This document shows, in pieces, positions 1 through 8,251 of a stretch of 64,000 nucleotides of DNA; positions within the stretch are counted from its first letter, which is position 1; the number at the start of each line of letters is the position of its first letter. Made by a program: the position numbers and the translations under genes. Under the pieces are notes generated by a model. The model ran no database searches and was not told the DNA's origin. It saw only the letters and a program-made list of their open reading frames with translations. This DNA is from Xanthobacteraceae bacterium (GTDB taxonomy: Bacteria > Pseudomonadota > Alphaproteobacteria > Rhizobiales > Xanthobacteraceae): the NCBI GenBank assembly GCA_030038995.1, contig JASHQS010000048.1:1-64000 (forward strand), written 5' to 3'.

Positions 1-1956
1 CTGCGCGCCGTCGCCAATGAAGCGATGCCGCTCAACCAGGCGAGCGACACCGCGCTGCTGCAGGTCGACAGCCAGGTCCGCGTGCTGACCTCGGACGACG
101 TGTTGCGCCGCGTCGTCGAGGGCGAAGGCTTGGCGCACGATCCGGAATTCACGCGCGGCCCGTCGCTGCTGCGCGCCTTCCTCAGCGATATCTCGGCCGC
201 GCTCGGTCGCCGCCGGACGCCGGCCACGCCCGATCCATCGCTCGCCGCGCTCAACGCGTTGCGGCAACGCGTGCGGGTCAAGCGCGCCGAACGTACCTAC
301 GTGGTGGACGTCAGCGTCAGCAGTGCAGAGCCCGCCAAGGCCGCGCGCCTCGCCAATGCCGTGGCGCAGGCTTATCTCGCCCAGCAGACGCAGGTCAGGG
401 CCGACGCGGCGCGTCAGGTGTCGAACTCATTGACGGCGCGGCTGAACGAGCTGAAGCAGAGCGTACGGAACGCCGAAGATCGGGTGCAGGCGTTCAAGGC
501 GAGCCACAACATCGTCGACGCCAACGGCCAGCTCATCAACGAGCAGCAATTGGCCGATCTCAACAACCAGCTCGCCGCCGCCCGCGCGCGCACCGCGGCG
601 GCCAAAGCCCGGCTCGACCAGATCGAGGCGCTGCAACGCTCGAAGACCGAGCCCGGCGCTTTTCCGGAGGCGGTGCAGTCGCCGACCATCACGGCGCTGC
701 GCAGCCAATACGCCGAGGTGATGCGCCGCGAAGCCGAGCAAACCACCGACCTCGGCGAGCGCCATCCGGCCGTGATCGAGATCCAGGCCCAGGCCGAGCG
801 GCACAAGCGCATGATCGGCGACGAGATCAACCGCATCGCGCTCGCCGCGCGCGCCGATTACGAGAGCGCCAAGACCAACGAAGGTTTGCTCGCCCGCAAC
901 GTCGATGCGCTGAAACAAAGCACGCTCGCCACCAACGCCGCCATGGTGACGCTGCGCGAATTCGAGCGCGACGTACAGGCGAGCCGCGCCGTCTACGAAG
1001 CGTTTCTGGTGCGCGCCCGCGAGACCGGCGAAGAGGAGCGCCTCGACACCAAGAACATCCACGTCATCTCCAAAGCCGACCTGCCGCTCAACCGCAGCTC
1101 GCCGCCGGCGTCTTCGCTGCTCGCGCTCGGCGCCATCTTTCTCGGTATCGCGGCCGGCGCCGGCCTGGTCCTCATGCGCAACGCCGCACCGGATACATTT
1201 CCGCCCGTCCCGGCCCTGGCAGCACGGCGCCGCCGCGGCCTCTGGCGCAACAGAACGTCCCCGGTCGCGACCGCCGAACTCGCCCCCGGCGTGCCGGTGC
1301 TCGCCGTGATGCCGCAAGCCGAACGCTCGGCGCGAGAAGCCGTGCACGATCCCGCATCGCGCGTTGCCGCCGCCATTCGGCAAGTCTACGACGCGGTGCG
1401 GTCGAACAACGCCGGCAACGCCGGCAAGCGCGGCAATCCGAGCGTCCTGGTCGTCGCTGCGGGCGACGACGGCGATGCCGCCGCGGTGGCGCTGACCCTT
1501 GCGACGCTTGCGGCGGCGACGCAGCGCGTGTTGCTGATCGACGCCGATCTCGAGCGCCGCACGCTGTCGGCGATCGACGCCGACCGCGGCGAAGCCGGTC
1601 TGGTCGACGTGGCGGTGGGGCGGCGGCGGCTGTCCGAAGCGGTGATCCGCGACCGTGACACCAACCTCGATCTCATTCCCTTCGTTTCGCCGCACAGCCG
1701 CCGCGACCGGCGCATCACCGACGAAGACGTCAAGCTGGCGTTCGCCCAGACCAGAAATTTCGACATGGTGATCGTCGCGGCGATGGATTTGAGCCGCGAT
1801 CCGAGCGCCCGCTTCTTTGCCGGCCTGGTCGATCACATCGTGCTCGTCACCCGGGCGGACGACGCCGGGCACGGCGTTGTCGACGCTTTCCTGTCCGGAC
1901 TCGGTCTCGAGGCGCGAAAAGTCCGCGGCGCGGTATTGACCGAAGCCGCCGCCTGA
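1..1956 (+). CDS. Wzz/GumC-type polysaccharide chain-length/export protein with degenerate BY-kinase domain (5' partial)
   Basis: The reading frame is open from the first base, so the N-terminus lies outside the window. The visible protein has a long Ala/Gln-rich coiled-coil periplasmic region, then a GNVR-like segment (KADLPLNRSSPP), a transmembrane helix encoded around 1111-1180, and a cytoplasmic CpsD/BY-kinase-like domain. The Walker A' motif VLLIDADLERR is present near 1530-1560. The Walker A position reads AAGDDGDAAA, without the Gly-Lys-Thr/Ser needed to bind ATP. There is also no Tyr-rich C-terminal tail. Such proteins control chain length and export of exopolysaccharide in the inner membrane. 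Here the kinase half is probably catalytically dead and may be structural. It leads a same-strand run of polysaccharide genes. Confidence 0.85.
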   Translation: MRAVANEAMPLNQASDTALLQVDSQVRVLTSDDVLRRVVEGEGLAHDPEFTRGPSLLRAFLSDISAALGRRRTPATPDPSLAALNALRQRVRVKRAERTYVVDVSVSSAEPAKAARLANAVAQAYLAQQTQVRADAARQVSNSLTARLNELKQSVRNAEDRVQAFKASHNIVDANGQLINEQQLADLNNQLAAARARTAAAKARLDQIEALQRSKTEPGAFPEAVQSPTITALRSQYAEVMRREAEQTTDLGERHPAVIEIQAQAERHKRMIGDEINRIALAARADYESAKTNEGLLARNVDALKQSTLATNAAMVTLREFERDVQASRAVYEAFLVRARETGEEERLDTKNIHVISKADLPLNRSSPPASSLLALGAIFLGIAAGAGLVLMRNAAPDTFPPVPALAARRRRGLWRNRTSPVATAELAPGVPVLAVMPQAERSAREAVHDPASRVAAAIRQVYDAVRSNNAGNAGKRGNPSVLVVAAGDDGDAAAVALTLATLAAATQRVLLIDADLERRTLSAIDADRGEAGLVDVAVGRRRLSEAVIRDRDTNLDLIPFVSPHSRRDRRITDEDVKLAFAQTRNFDMVIVAAMDLSRDPSARFFAGLVDHIVLVTRADDAGHGVVDAFLSGLGLEARKVRGAVLTEAAA

Positions 1957-2117
1957 CGCGCTCAATCCCGCGGCGACACCGGCGCGCGCCTGCGCGCATT
2001 AGGGTTACTGCGATGCAACCGAGGCGTCCCGGCCGCTAATTGACTATTGATGAGACCGGTCGCGGCGGACGTCACACCGACGCCACCCTCGTTGCATCGC
2101 AAGAGCGGGACAGTCCC

Positions 2118-3146
2118 GTGTCGCTACCCGAGATCGTCAAAAGCGCAGTCTACACCGCCGCGCATTTCTCAGGACTGAGCAGTGCGCTGGCGGCTCGCTA
2201 TCGCGGGCGCGGCACCATCTTTGCGCTCCACAGCATCGTGGACGACGGCGAATTTCATCCGGACCATACGCTGCGCTGCCCGGTCGGAAAGCTGGAATGG
2301 ATTCTGCGCCGGCTGCGGCAACAGCGGTTGGACCTGGTCACTTTCGACGAGGCAATCGAACGGTTGAGCACGCCCGCTGCCCGCCGGTTCGCCACCTTCA
2401 CCTTCGACGACGGCTTTGCCGACAACCTGACCAAGGCGCTGCCGGTCATGGAGAAGTTTGCAGCGCCCTTCACGGTCTATGTCGCCACGGGGATGATCAC
2501 CCGCGAGATCGACGCCTGGTGGTTCGGCGTCGCCGCATTGATTCGGTCGCACGACGACGTCGTGATCCCGGGGCTCGGGCGCTTCCATGGCGCCGATGCG
2601 CCGAGCAAACAGCGCGCCTATTCGGCGATCGAAGCCGCGGTCCACGAGAACTTCGATCTGTTGCCGGCGATCCGGGCGGCGCTTGCCGCCGCGGGGATCC
2701 AAATCCGCGCCCTGGTTGACAAGGAGGCGCTCACCGAAGCACAGCTCCGCGTCCTCTCGGCGCATCCCTTGGTGACGATTGGCGGCCACACCACGACGCA
2801 TCCGAATCTGGCGCGCGCGACGCCCGCTACGGCGCGCCGGGAAATGGCGGAGAACCGAACGTTCCTGGAGCAGATTACGGGCAAGCCGGTCGATCACAAC
2901 GCCTATCCGTTCGGCCATGCCGGCACATGCGGCGAGCGCGAAGCGGAAATTTGCCGCACGCTCGGCTTTCGCACCGCCGTCACGACGCGGTCCGGGATGC
3001 TGTTCGCCGAGCATCGCCGTCATCTGCACGCCCTGCCGCGCATCTGCCTGACGCGTGACGAGAGCCCATCGACGCTGCACTGCAAGCTCAACGGCTTGAG
3101 CCGCGCATTCAACTCGCCGCTCGGCCATCCCGTCGTCGCCATGTGA
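2118..3146 (+). CDS. NodB-type polysaccharide deacetylase
   Basis: A 342-residue protein from the GTG at 2118, which follows a purine-rich stretch. A TTG at 2040 would add 26 residues of low-complexity sequence, so the start is uncertain. The NodB fold is shown by TFDDGFADN near residue 95, whose paired Asp residues serve catalysis and metal binding, and by GGHTTTHPNL near residue 221, which supplies the HxxxH metal ligands. PFGHAGTCGERE follows as the third motif. The family removes N- or O-acetyl groups from polysaccharide. No clear signal peptide is visible, so it may act on lipid-linked precursor at the cytoplasmic side. It lies between the Wzz-like gene and a GT2 gene on the same strand. 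Confidence 0.82.
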   Translation: MSLPEIVKSAVYTAAHFSGLSSALAARYRGRGTIFALHSIVDDGEFHPDHTLRCPVGKLEWILRRLRQQRLDLVTFDEAIERLSTPAARRFATFTFDDGFADNLTKALPVMEKFAAPFTVYVATGMITREIDAWWFGVAALIRSHDDVVIPGLGRFHGADAPSKQRAYSAIEAAVHENFDLLPAIRAALAAAGIQIRALVDKEALTEAQLRVLSAHPLVTIGGHTTTHPNLARATPATARREMAENRTFLEQITGKPVDHNAYPFGHAGTCGEREAEICRTLGFRTAVTTRSGMLFAEHRRHLHALPRICLTRDESPSTLHCKLNGLSRAFNSPLGHPVVAM

Positions 3147-3158
3147 GGACGAGCCGCG

Positions 3159-4193
3159 GTGCAAAACATGTCGGACGGCAAGCGACCCATCGTCAGCATC
3201 ATCATCAAGGCGTTCAACGAGGAACGGCATATTGCCGGCGCCATCGAGAGCGCGCTTGCGGCGCTGGCCGAAGTCGACGGCGAAGTGATTCTGGCCGACG
3301 GCGCCTCGACCGACAGGACCGTCGAAATCGCCCAACGCTATCCGATCAAGATCGTGCGCCTGAGCGACCCGACGGACCGGTCCTGCGGCGCCGGCGCGCA
3401 ATTGGGCTTTCAATACAGCAGAGGTGAATTTCTCTTCCTGATGGATGGCGACATGCGGCTGCAAAGCGATTTTCTCGCGGCCGGCATCCGCTGGCTTCGC
3501 GATCACCCGACCATGGGCGGCGTCGGCGGCGGCATGATCTACCGCGACGCCGGCGGTCTGGAATATGACCAGCGCATGCGCCGCTTCGATCCGGATCGCG
3601 GGCCTGGCGTGGTGACGCGTCTGGGCGGCTGCGGTCTCTACCGCCGCGCGGCCGTCGACGCCGTCCGCTACTCGACCGACCGCAACCTGCATGGCGGCGA
3701 GGAATTGGAATTGGCGGCGCGCCTGCGCGCCAGCGGCTGGACTTTGGCCAAGATCGCGTGCGTCGCGGTCGAGCATTATTGCGGCGTCGACAATTCGTAC
3801 GCTCTGCTGCTGCGGCGAATGAAGACGCGCAATGCTTGCGGCCCCGGCGAGATCATCAGAGCCTCGCTCGGACAACCCCACTTCGGCCTTGTCGTGCGTG
3901 ATGACAGGAACTCGCGGTTTTGCGCCTTGGTCGTGCTATGGTGGGCTGCCATCGCGGCCGCCGCGGCCGTGCTCCGCGGCTGGGACGCGGTGATCGCGAT
4001 CGCGGCGCTGTTCGCTTTTCCGTTCGCGGTCATGTCGTGGCGGTGGCGTTCGCTGCGTCACGGCCTCTACTCCGTCATGGCGTGGAACACGCAAGCGCTA
4101 TGCTTCCTCCCGGGCTTCTTGTGGCCGCGCAAGCCGCCCGCCGAATGGATGGCAAGTACCGTCGTCAAGGAGCCGCTCGGCCAAAGCACGTAG
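3159..4193 (+). CDS. Membrane-anchored family 2 glycosyltransferase (copy 1)
   Basis: A GT-A glycosyltransferase of 344 residues from GTG 3159, which has a GAGGA at 3145. ATG 3168 is an alternative. The N-terminus reads SIIIKAFNEERHIAGAIES, the acceptor/donor-binding start of GT2 enzymes. ADGASTDRT and the metal-binding LMDGDMRL follow. HGGEELELAARL fits the catalytic ED region. About 100 C-terminal residues hold two to three hydrophobic helices. It starts 12 bases after the deacetylase. It is clearly paralogous to the GT2 at 5739-6782, with near-identical first 70 residues and the same C-terminal membrane layout. It probably adds one sugar to the repeat unit on the cytoplasmic membrane; the sugar cannot be predicted. 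Confidence 0.88.
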   Translation: MQNMSDGKRPIVSIIIKAFNEERHIAGAIESALAALAEVDGEVILADGASTDRTVEIAQRYPIKIVRLSDPTDRSCGAGAQLGFQYSRGEFLFLMDGDMRLQSDFLAAGIRWLRDHPTMGGVGGGMIYRDAGGLEYDQRMRRFDPDRGPGVVTRLGGCGLYRRAAVDAVRYSTDRNLHGGEELELAARLRASGWTLAKIACVAVEHYCGVDNSYALLLRRMKTRNACGPGEIIRASLGQPHFGLVVRDDRNSRFCALVVLWWAAIAAAAAVLRGWDAVIAIAALFAFPFAVMSWRWRSLRHGLYSVMAWNTQALCFLPGFLWPRKPPAEWMASTVVKEPLGQST

Positions 4194-4271
4194 CGTGGCG
4201 GTCGCATGAATAGCCCGCTTCGGCTCGCACGCATGAGTCCATGGTGGAATTCAGACCGCGGAGGACGGCCC

Positions 4272-5558
4272 ATGAAGAGAGTCATGTGGGTTGCGCTTCT
4301 GGCGCTGGGCGCTGCGACCTCGCTCGCGGCGGCCGCGCCGCCGGCCGCAGCCGCGGAACCGGGTTCGCGATTTGACCGCGGCATCGCCATTACCGCCACG
4401 GCATGGGCGGCCGTCGAGCCTGATGCGACAAGGGCCTTTACGTTCCCGCCTTTCGTCGGGCCGTCCTACACGCTGACGCCCGACGAACTGCAAACGTTGC
4501 GGCGCACCGGCTTCGATTTTGTCCGCTTGGCCGTCGATCCCGGCCCGTTCCTGCAGTTTCGAGGACCGCGACGCGCCGCGGTCGATCGCGTGCTCGCCGA
4601 GCGCGTGAAGCTCATTCTGGCATCGGGGCTCGGGGTAATTGTCGATTTTCACCCGAGCGACATGCAGCCGGACTATACCGCGCCGGCGCTCACGGCCGGA
4701 CTGCAGACGCCGGTATTTCAGTCCTATCTGCAGCTCCTTCGCGACACGGCTGCGCTGCTTGGCCAACGGCATTCCAAGCGCGTCGCGCTCGAACTGATGA
4801 ATGAGCCGCCGATCGCACCTGGCTCGTGGCAGCCGATGCTCGAAGCCGCCTACGCGGCGGCCCGGGCCGGTTCATCTGATCTGCTGCTGATTTTGGAAGG
4901 CGGCAACGAGGCATCGGCAGCCGCGCTGACGAAAATGGAAACAACGCCGTTCGCTGCCGACCCCGCTTTGCGTTACGCGTTCCACTATTACGACCCGTAT
5001 CAGTTCACCCATCAGGGCGCGGCCTGGAATGCCGCCCGCTATTTGGCCGACGTTCCATATCCGGCCCGCGCCCGGCCGCTCGACGACAGTTTGGCGGCGA
5101 CCGCTGCAACCATTGCCGCCGCAAACCTCTCCGCGCCGGAGAGAGCGCTGGCGTACCAGGATGCGCAGACGCGGCTGGAAGATTACCGCGCCTCCGGGTT
5201 TGACGCCGGCACCATAACGAAGGCCTTCGCCCGGATCGCCGATTGGGCGCGGTCGCAAGGCATCCCGCCCGATCGCGTCATGCTCGGCGAATTCGGCGCC
5301 CGACAAACCGCGCTACAGCTCGCCGGCCAACGCGCCCGCGAACGCACACAGTGGTTCCACGACGTGAGCCTCGCCGCAGAGGCTAATGGATTCGGCTGGG
5401 CGGTCTGGGCCTATCGCAGCGCCGGCGGTTTTGGATTGGCACGGAGCGGTGCCGAGGACGAAATCCAACCCGACATTGCCGAGGCGCTGCGGCTGAATGC
5501 GGGCGCGGGCAAAGTCGGCACCGGGGCCGCCGCGCAGACCGCACGGCCAATGCCCTGA
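4272..5558 (+). CDS. Exported GH5 (cellulase-family) glycoside hydrolase
   Basis: A 428-residue protein from ATG 4272, preceded by GGAGG at 4259-4263. Earlier in-frame starts would bury the signal peptide. Residues 1-28 are a classical Sec signal (MKRVMW, a hydrophobic Ala/Leu core, then AAAAEP). GH5 catalytic residues are visible: the acid/base Glu178 in LMNEPP and the nucleophile Glu340 in LGEFGAR. A WAVWAYRSAGG segment near the end fits the substrate cleft. It would cut beta-linked glucan or a related exopolysaccharide in the periplasm or outside. Lying between two paralogous GT2 genes within the locus, it likely trims or releases the polymer made here, as other polysaccharide loci carry their own glycanase. 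Confidence 0.86.
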   Translation: MKRVMWVALLALGAATSLAAAAPPAAAAEPGSRFDRGIAITATAWAAVEPDATRAFTFPPFVGPSYTLTPDELQTLRRTGFDFVRLAVDPGPFLQFRGPRRAAVDRVLAERVKLILASGLGVIVDFHPSDMQPDYTAPALTAGLQTPVFQSYLQLLRDTAALLGQRHSKRVALELMNEPPIAPGSWQPMLEAAYAAARAGSSDLLLILEGGNEASAAALTKMETTPFAADPALRYAFHYYDPYQFTHQGAAWNAARYLADVPYPARARPLDDSLAATAATIAAANLSAPERALAYQDAQTRLEDYRASGFDAGTITKAFARIADWARSQGIPPDRVMLGEFGARQTALQLAGQRARERTQWFHDVSLAAEANGFGWAVWAYRSAGGFGLARSGAEDEIQPDIAEALRLNAGAGKVGTGAAAQTARPMP

Positions 5559-5579
5559 TTGGCATTAGCGTTAACCGCG

Positions 5580-5609
5580 GCAAGTCGGCCGCTCCGTCGG
5601 CGGCCTTGC
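5580..5609 (+). terminator. Strong stem-loop after the GH5 gene, possible terminator
   Basis: GGCCGC and GCGGCC pair around a seven-base loop. Outer GCAA and TTGC extend the stem across a short bulge. It lies 22 bases after the GH5 stop. No T-run follows directly; the nearest T-tract is about 60 bases further on. It could be a weak terminator or an RNA-stabilising hairpin. Confidence 0.35.
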
Positions 5610-5738
5610 TAATAGTCGTCAACACCGAGCGCCAGAGGCGCCGGGGCGCGGCGGACGCGCAAGCGGCCGGCTCGACTTTTTTTATCGGCTTCGCGTACCG
5701 CCGGGCAGGTCGGCATTGCTCTATTTGGTTGCGGCACC

Positions 5739-6782
5739 ATGGTCAGCACGCGTCCGGACGTCAGCATCGTCATCAAGGCGCTCAACGAGGAGCGCCACAT
5801 CGCCGGCGCGATCGAGAGCGCGCTCGCGGCGCTTGCCGGAATTGACGGCGAGGTGATCCTCGCCGACAGCGCCTCGACCGACCGGACCATCGAGATCGCC
5901 GCGCGCTATCCGATCAAGATCGTGCGCTTGAACAGGCTCGCGGAGCGTTCCTGCGGCGTCGGTGTGCAGCTCGGCTATCAATACAGCCGCGGCCGCTTCA
6001 TCTGCCTGATCGACGGCGACATGCGGCTACATCGGCAATTCCTTCCTGCCGCGATCCGTTTTTTGCAAGACAATCCAGGCTGCGCCGGCGTCGGCGGCAT
6101 CATCGCCGAGCGCGAGGCGGGTAATCTCGAATACGTCAAGCGCGCCGGCGCCCGCGATGCCGATCGGCTGCCGGGGGCGGTGGACCACCTCGATTGCGGC
6201 GGGGTTTACCGGCGCGAGGCGATCGTGACCGCCGGCCATTTCGGCGATCGCAACCTGCACAGCCGTGAAGAACTCGAGCTCGGCGCGCGGCTGCGCGCGC
6301 TGGGCTGGAAGCTGGCGAGGATCGATGTGCCGGCCATCGATCATTACGGCCACAGCGGCAACGCCTATGCGCTGCTGCGTCGGCGCTGGGCAACCGGGAT
6401 TGCGTTTGGCACGGGCGAAGTCGTGCGGGCGACCCTCGGCCGCAGCAGTTTTTGGCTGGCGCTGCGCAAGATGCGGCGCGAATTGTGTCTGCTTTCTGCC
6501 GTGCACGTCTGGTGGCTGGCGCTGATTGCCGCCCCGTTTCTTGCGGGTACGGCCGCCGGCGGCGCCATCGCGGCGATGTTGCTCGGCCTGCTGCCGTTTG
6601 CGGTCATGTCGTTAAGATGCCGCTCGGTCCACCTCGGCCTCTATTCGGTGACGGCCTGGAACGTTTACGCGGCCGGGCTCTGGCCCGGGCTGGCAAGCCG
6701 GCGCGTCGACCCGGCCGTCTGGATCGACAGCACCGTCATCCATGAGGCGACTTCAATCGACGGCCGCACGGCTGTCGCATGA
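5739..6782 (+). CDS. Membrane-anchored family 2 glycosyltransferase (copy 2)
   Basis: A 347-residue GT2 enzyme starting at ATG 5739. It has SIVIKALNEERHIAGAIES at the N-terminus, ADSASTDRT, the metal-binding LIDGDMRL and SREELELGARL, followed by a C-terminal pair of hydrophobic helices ending WNVYAAGLWPG. It matches the GT2 at 3159-4193 along its whole length, so the two are paralogues with the GH5 gene between them. Differences such as GGMIYRD against GGIIAER in the middle suggest different acceptors or sugars. It is probably membrane-associated and works on the same lipid-linked repeat unit. Confidence 0.88.
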   Translation: MVSTRPDVSIVIKALNEERHIAGAIESALAALAGIDGEVILADSASTDRTIEIAARYPIKIVRLNRLAERSCGVGVQLGYQYSRGRFICLIDGDMRLHRQFLPAAIRFLQDNPGCAGVGGIIAEREAGNLEYVKRAGARDADRLPGAVDHLDCGGVYRREAIVTAGHFGDRNLHSREELELGARLRALGWKLARIDVPAIDHYGHSGNAYALLRRRWATGIAFGTGEVVRATLGRSSFWLALRKMRRELCLLSAVHVWWLALIAAPFLAGTAAGGAIAAMLLGLLPFAVMSLRCRSVHLGLYSVTAWNVYAAGLWPGLASRRVDPAVWIDSTVIHEATSIDGRTAVA

Positions 6783-6942
6783 GCCGGATGTGCGGCATCG
6801 GTTTTAACAATCTGGTGACGCCTTGCGGCGCAAATCAGATGCGATTCGCAGCCGCTGTGACCGGCGAACGACGCGCGCGGCCTGATCGAATACGGCGCAT
6901 GGCTTTGATGAACGTCGCGATCGCAACCGAAGAGCCCGTGCC

Positions 6943-8247
6943 GTGACGACGCTCTCGACCCCTGCGCATGTGGTATGGCCCGGCGTCACCGGCGGGGAGC
7001 GCCTTGTTCGCAATTTTCTGTTCTTGGCCACGTTCCTGCTGACGTGGTTCACGGTCTCGCCGTTCCCGGATTTGAGCGAGCCGGAATCGCTGGCGGCAGG
7101 CACCGGCGGAGATTTCCTCGGCCAGGCCGCCATGGTGCTGCTCACCGCCGCCCTCGCCGGCTTCGTTCTGATCAAGCGCTCGGCGCTGGTGCCGCGGATC
7201 GTCACGCTGCCTTTGCTCCTCGTCCTTGCCGCGTTCGCGGTCTCGGCGACGCACTCCGCTTATCCGGACGTCGGCATGCGCCGCTTGGTGCTCGGCATTT
7301 TCATCATCTTTCAATCGTCCGTTCTGCTGCTCTTGCCCTACGGGCGCGAGCATTTCGCCCGGCTGCTCACGGTCGGCGCGGTCATCGTTCTGGCCGCCTG
7401 CTATTTCGGCGTCGCCTTCATGCCGCAGCTTTCGATTCATCAGGCAACCGACGTTGCCGAACCGGCGCTCGCCGGCGATTGGCGCGGCTTTTTCACCCAT
7501 AAGAACGGCGCCGGTGCCGCGATGGCGGTGCTGATCTTCATCGGCATTTATATCTATCGCACGTGGAATCGGTTCGCCGGAATTGGCATCGCTGTTTTTG
7601 CAGCGATCTTTCTGCATTTCACCCACTCCAAATCGCCATTGAACCTGTTGCCGGTCGTTTTGCTGTTTTCATATCTGCTCCAGCGCCTGCGCAATCCGCT
7701 GCCGGCACTCGTGCTGATCCTGGTCGTCCCGCTGACCTTGAATTTGCTCAGCGTCGGCTCGGTGATGTTCGGCCCGATTCACAATCTGGTCGAGCACTTG
7801 CTGCCGGACCCGACGTTTACGGGCCGCAACGTCATCTGGAGCTTCGCGCTCGATCATGTCGCGCAGCGCCCGCTGTTCGGTTTCGGCTTCGAATCGTTTT
7901 GGGGCATGCCAAATCTGGTCGCGGAATGGAATTATCTGGAATCCTGGGGCTACCGCGCCAGCGACGCGCACAACGGTTATCTCAACTTGGCGGTGACCAC
8001 CGGACTGGTCGGCCTGGTGCTGGCGCTGTGGTGGCTGGTGGCGCAGCCGTTCGCCGATTATTGGCGTGTGCGCGTGCTGCGTCCCGACCGGGCGCTCACC
8101 ACGCTGTTCCTGCAAATCTGGCTGTTCACGCTTTGCCTCGGCAGCTTCGAATCCGTGTTCTTTGCCGGCGGCAGTGCGCCGTGGTCTATGATGGTGATGG
8201 CGGTCGTCGGACTGCGCTTTCAGACGCTGGCAAGAAGCTTCGAGTGA
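6943..8247 (+). CDS. O-antigen ligase/polymerase family membrane protein (Wzy/WaaL-like)
   Basis: A 434-residue polytopic protein from GTG 6943 with roughly ten hydrophobic helices. The large periplasmic loop holds GRNVIWSFALDHVAQRPLFG, and the next helix region has SDAHNGYLNLAVTTG. This His-Asn-Gly signature is typical of the Wzy_C/O-antigen ligase family. Such proteins polymerise undecaprenyl-linked repeat units or ligate polymer to an acceptor in the periplasm. With Wzz-like and Wzx-like proteins nearby, a Wzy polymerase role fits best, but sequence alone does not separate Wzy from WaaL. Confidence 0.85.
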   Translation: MTTLSTPAHVVWPGVTGGERLVRNFLFLATFLLTWFTVSPFPDLSEPESLAAGTGGDFLGQAAMVLLTAALAGFVLIKRSALVPRIVTLPLLLVLAAFAVSATHSAYPDVGMRRLVLGIFIIFQSSVLLLLPYGREHFARLLTVGAVIVLAACYFGVAFMPQLSIHQATDVAEPALAGDWRGFFTHKNGAGAAMAVLIFIGIYIYRTWNRFAGIGIAVFAAIFLHFTHSKSPLNLLPVVLLFSYLLQRLRNPLPALVLILVVPLTLNLLSVGSVMFGPIHNLVEHLLPDPTFTGRNVIWSFALDHVAQRPLFGFGFESFWGMPNLVAEWNYLESWGYRASDAHNGYLNLAVTTGLVGLVLALWWLVAQPFADYWRVRVLRPDRALTTLFLQIWLFTLCLGSFESVFFAGGSAPWSMMVMAVVGLRFQTLARSFE

Positions 8248-8251
8248 GCGC

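Noticed and set aside
427-1965. 512-codon open frame antisense to the Wzz-like gene
   Set aside because: Arg/Gly/His-rich composition without any family motif; a mirror of the GC-rich coding strand, like many others here (for example 2169-3881, 15092-15982, 18184-19188, 26016-27014, 39463-40986, 45358-46485, 53450-54721).
6839-6946. 35-codon frame ending in a GTGA overlap with the Wzy/WaaL-like gene
   Set aside because: No ribosome site, no conserved features; the overlap could be chance, so not listed as a gene.
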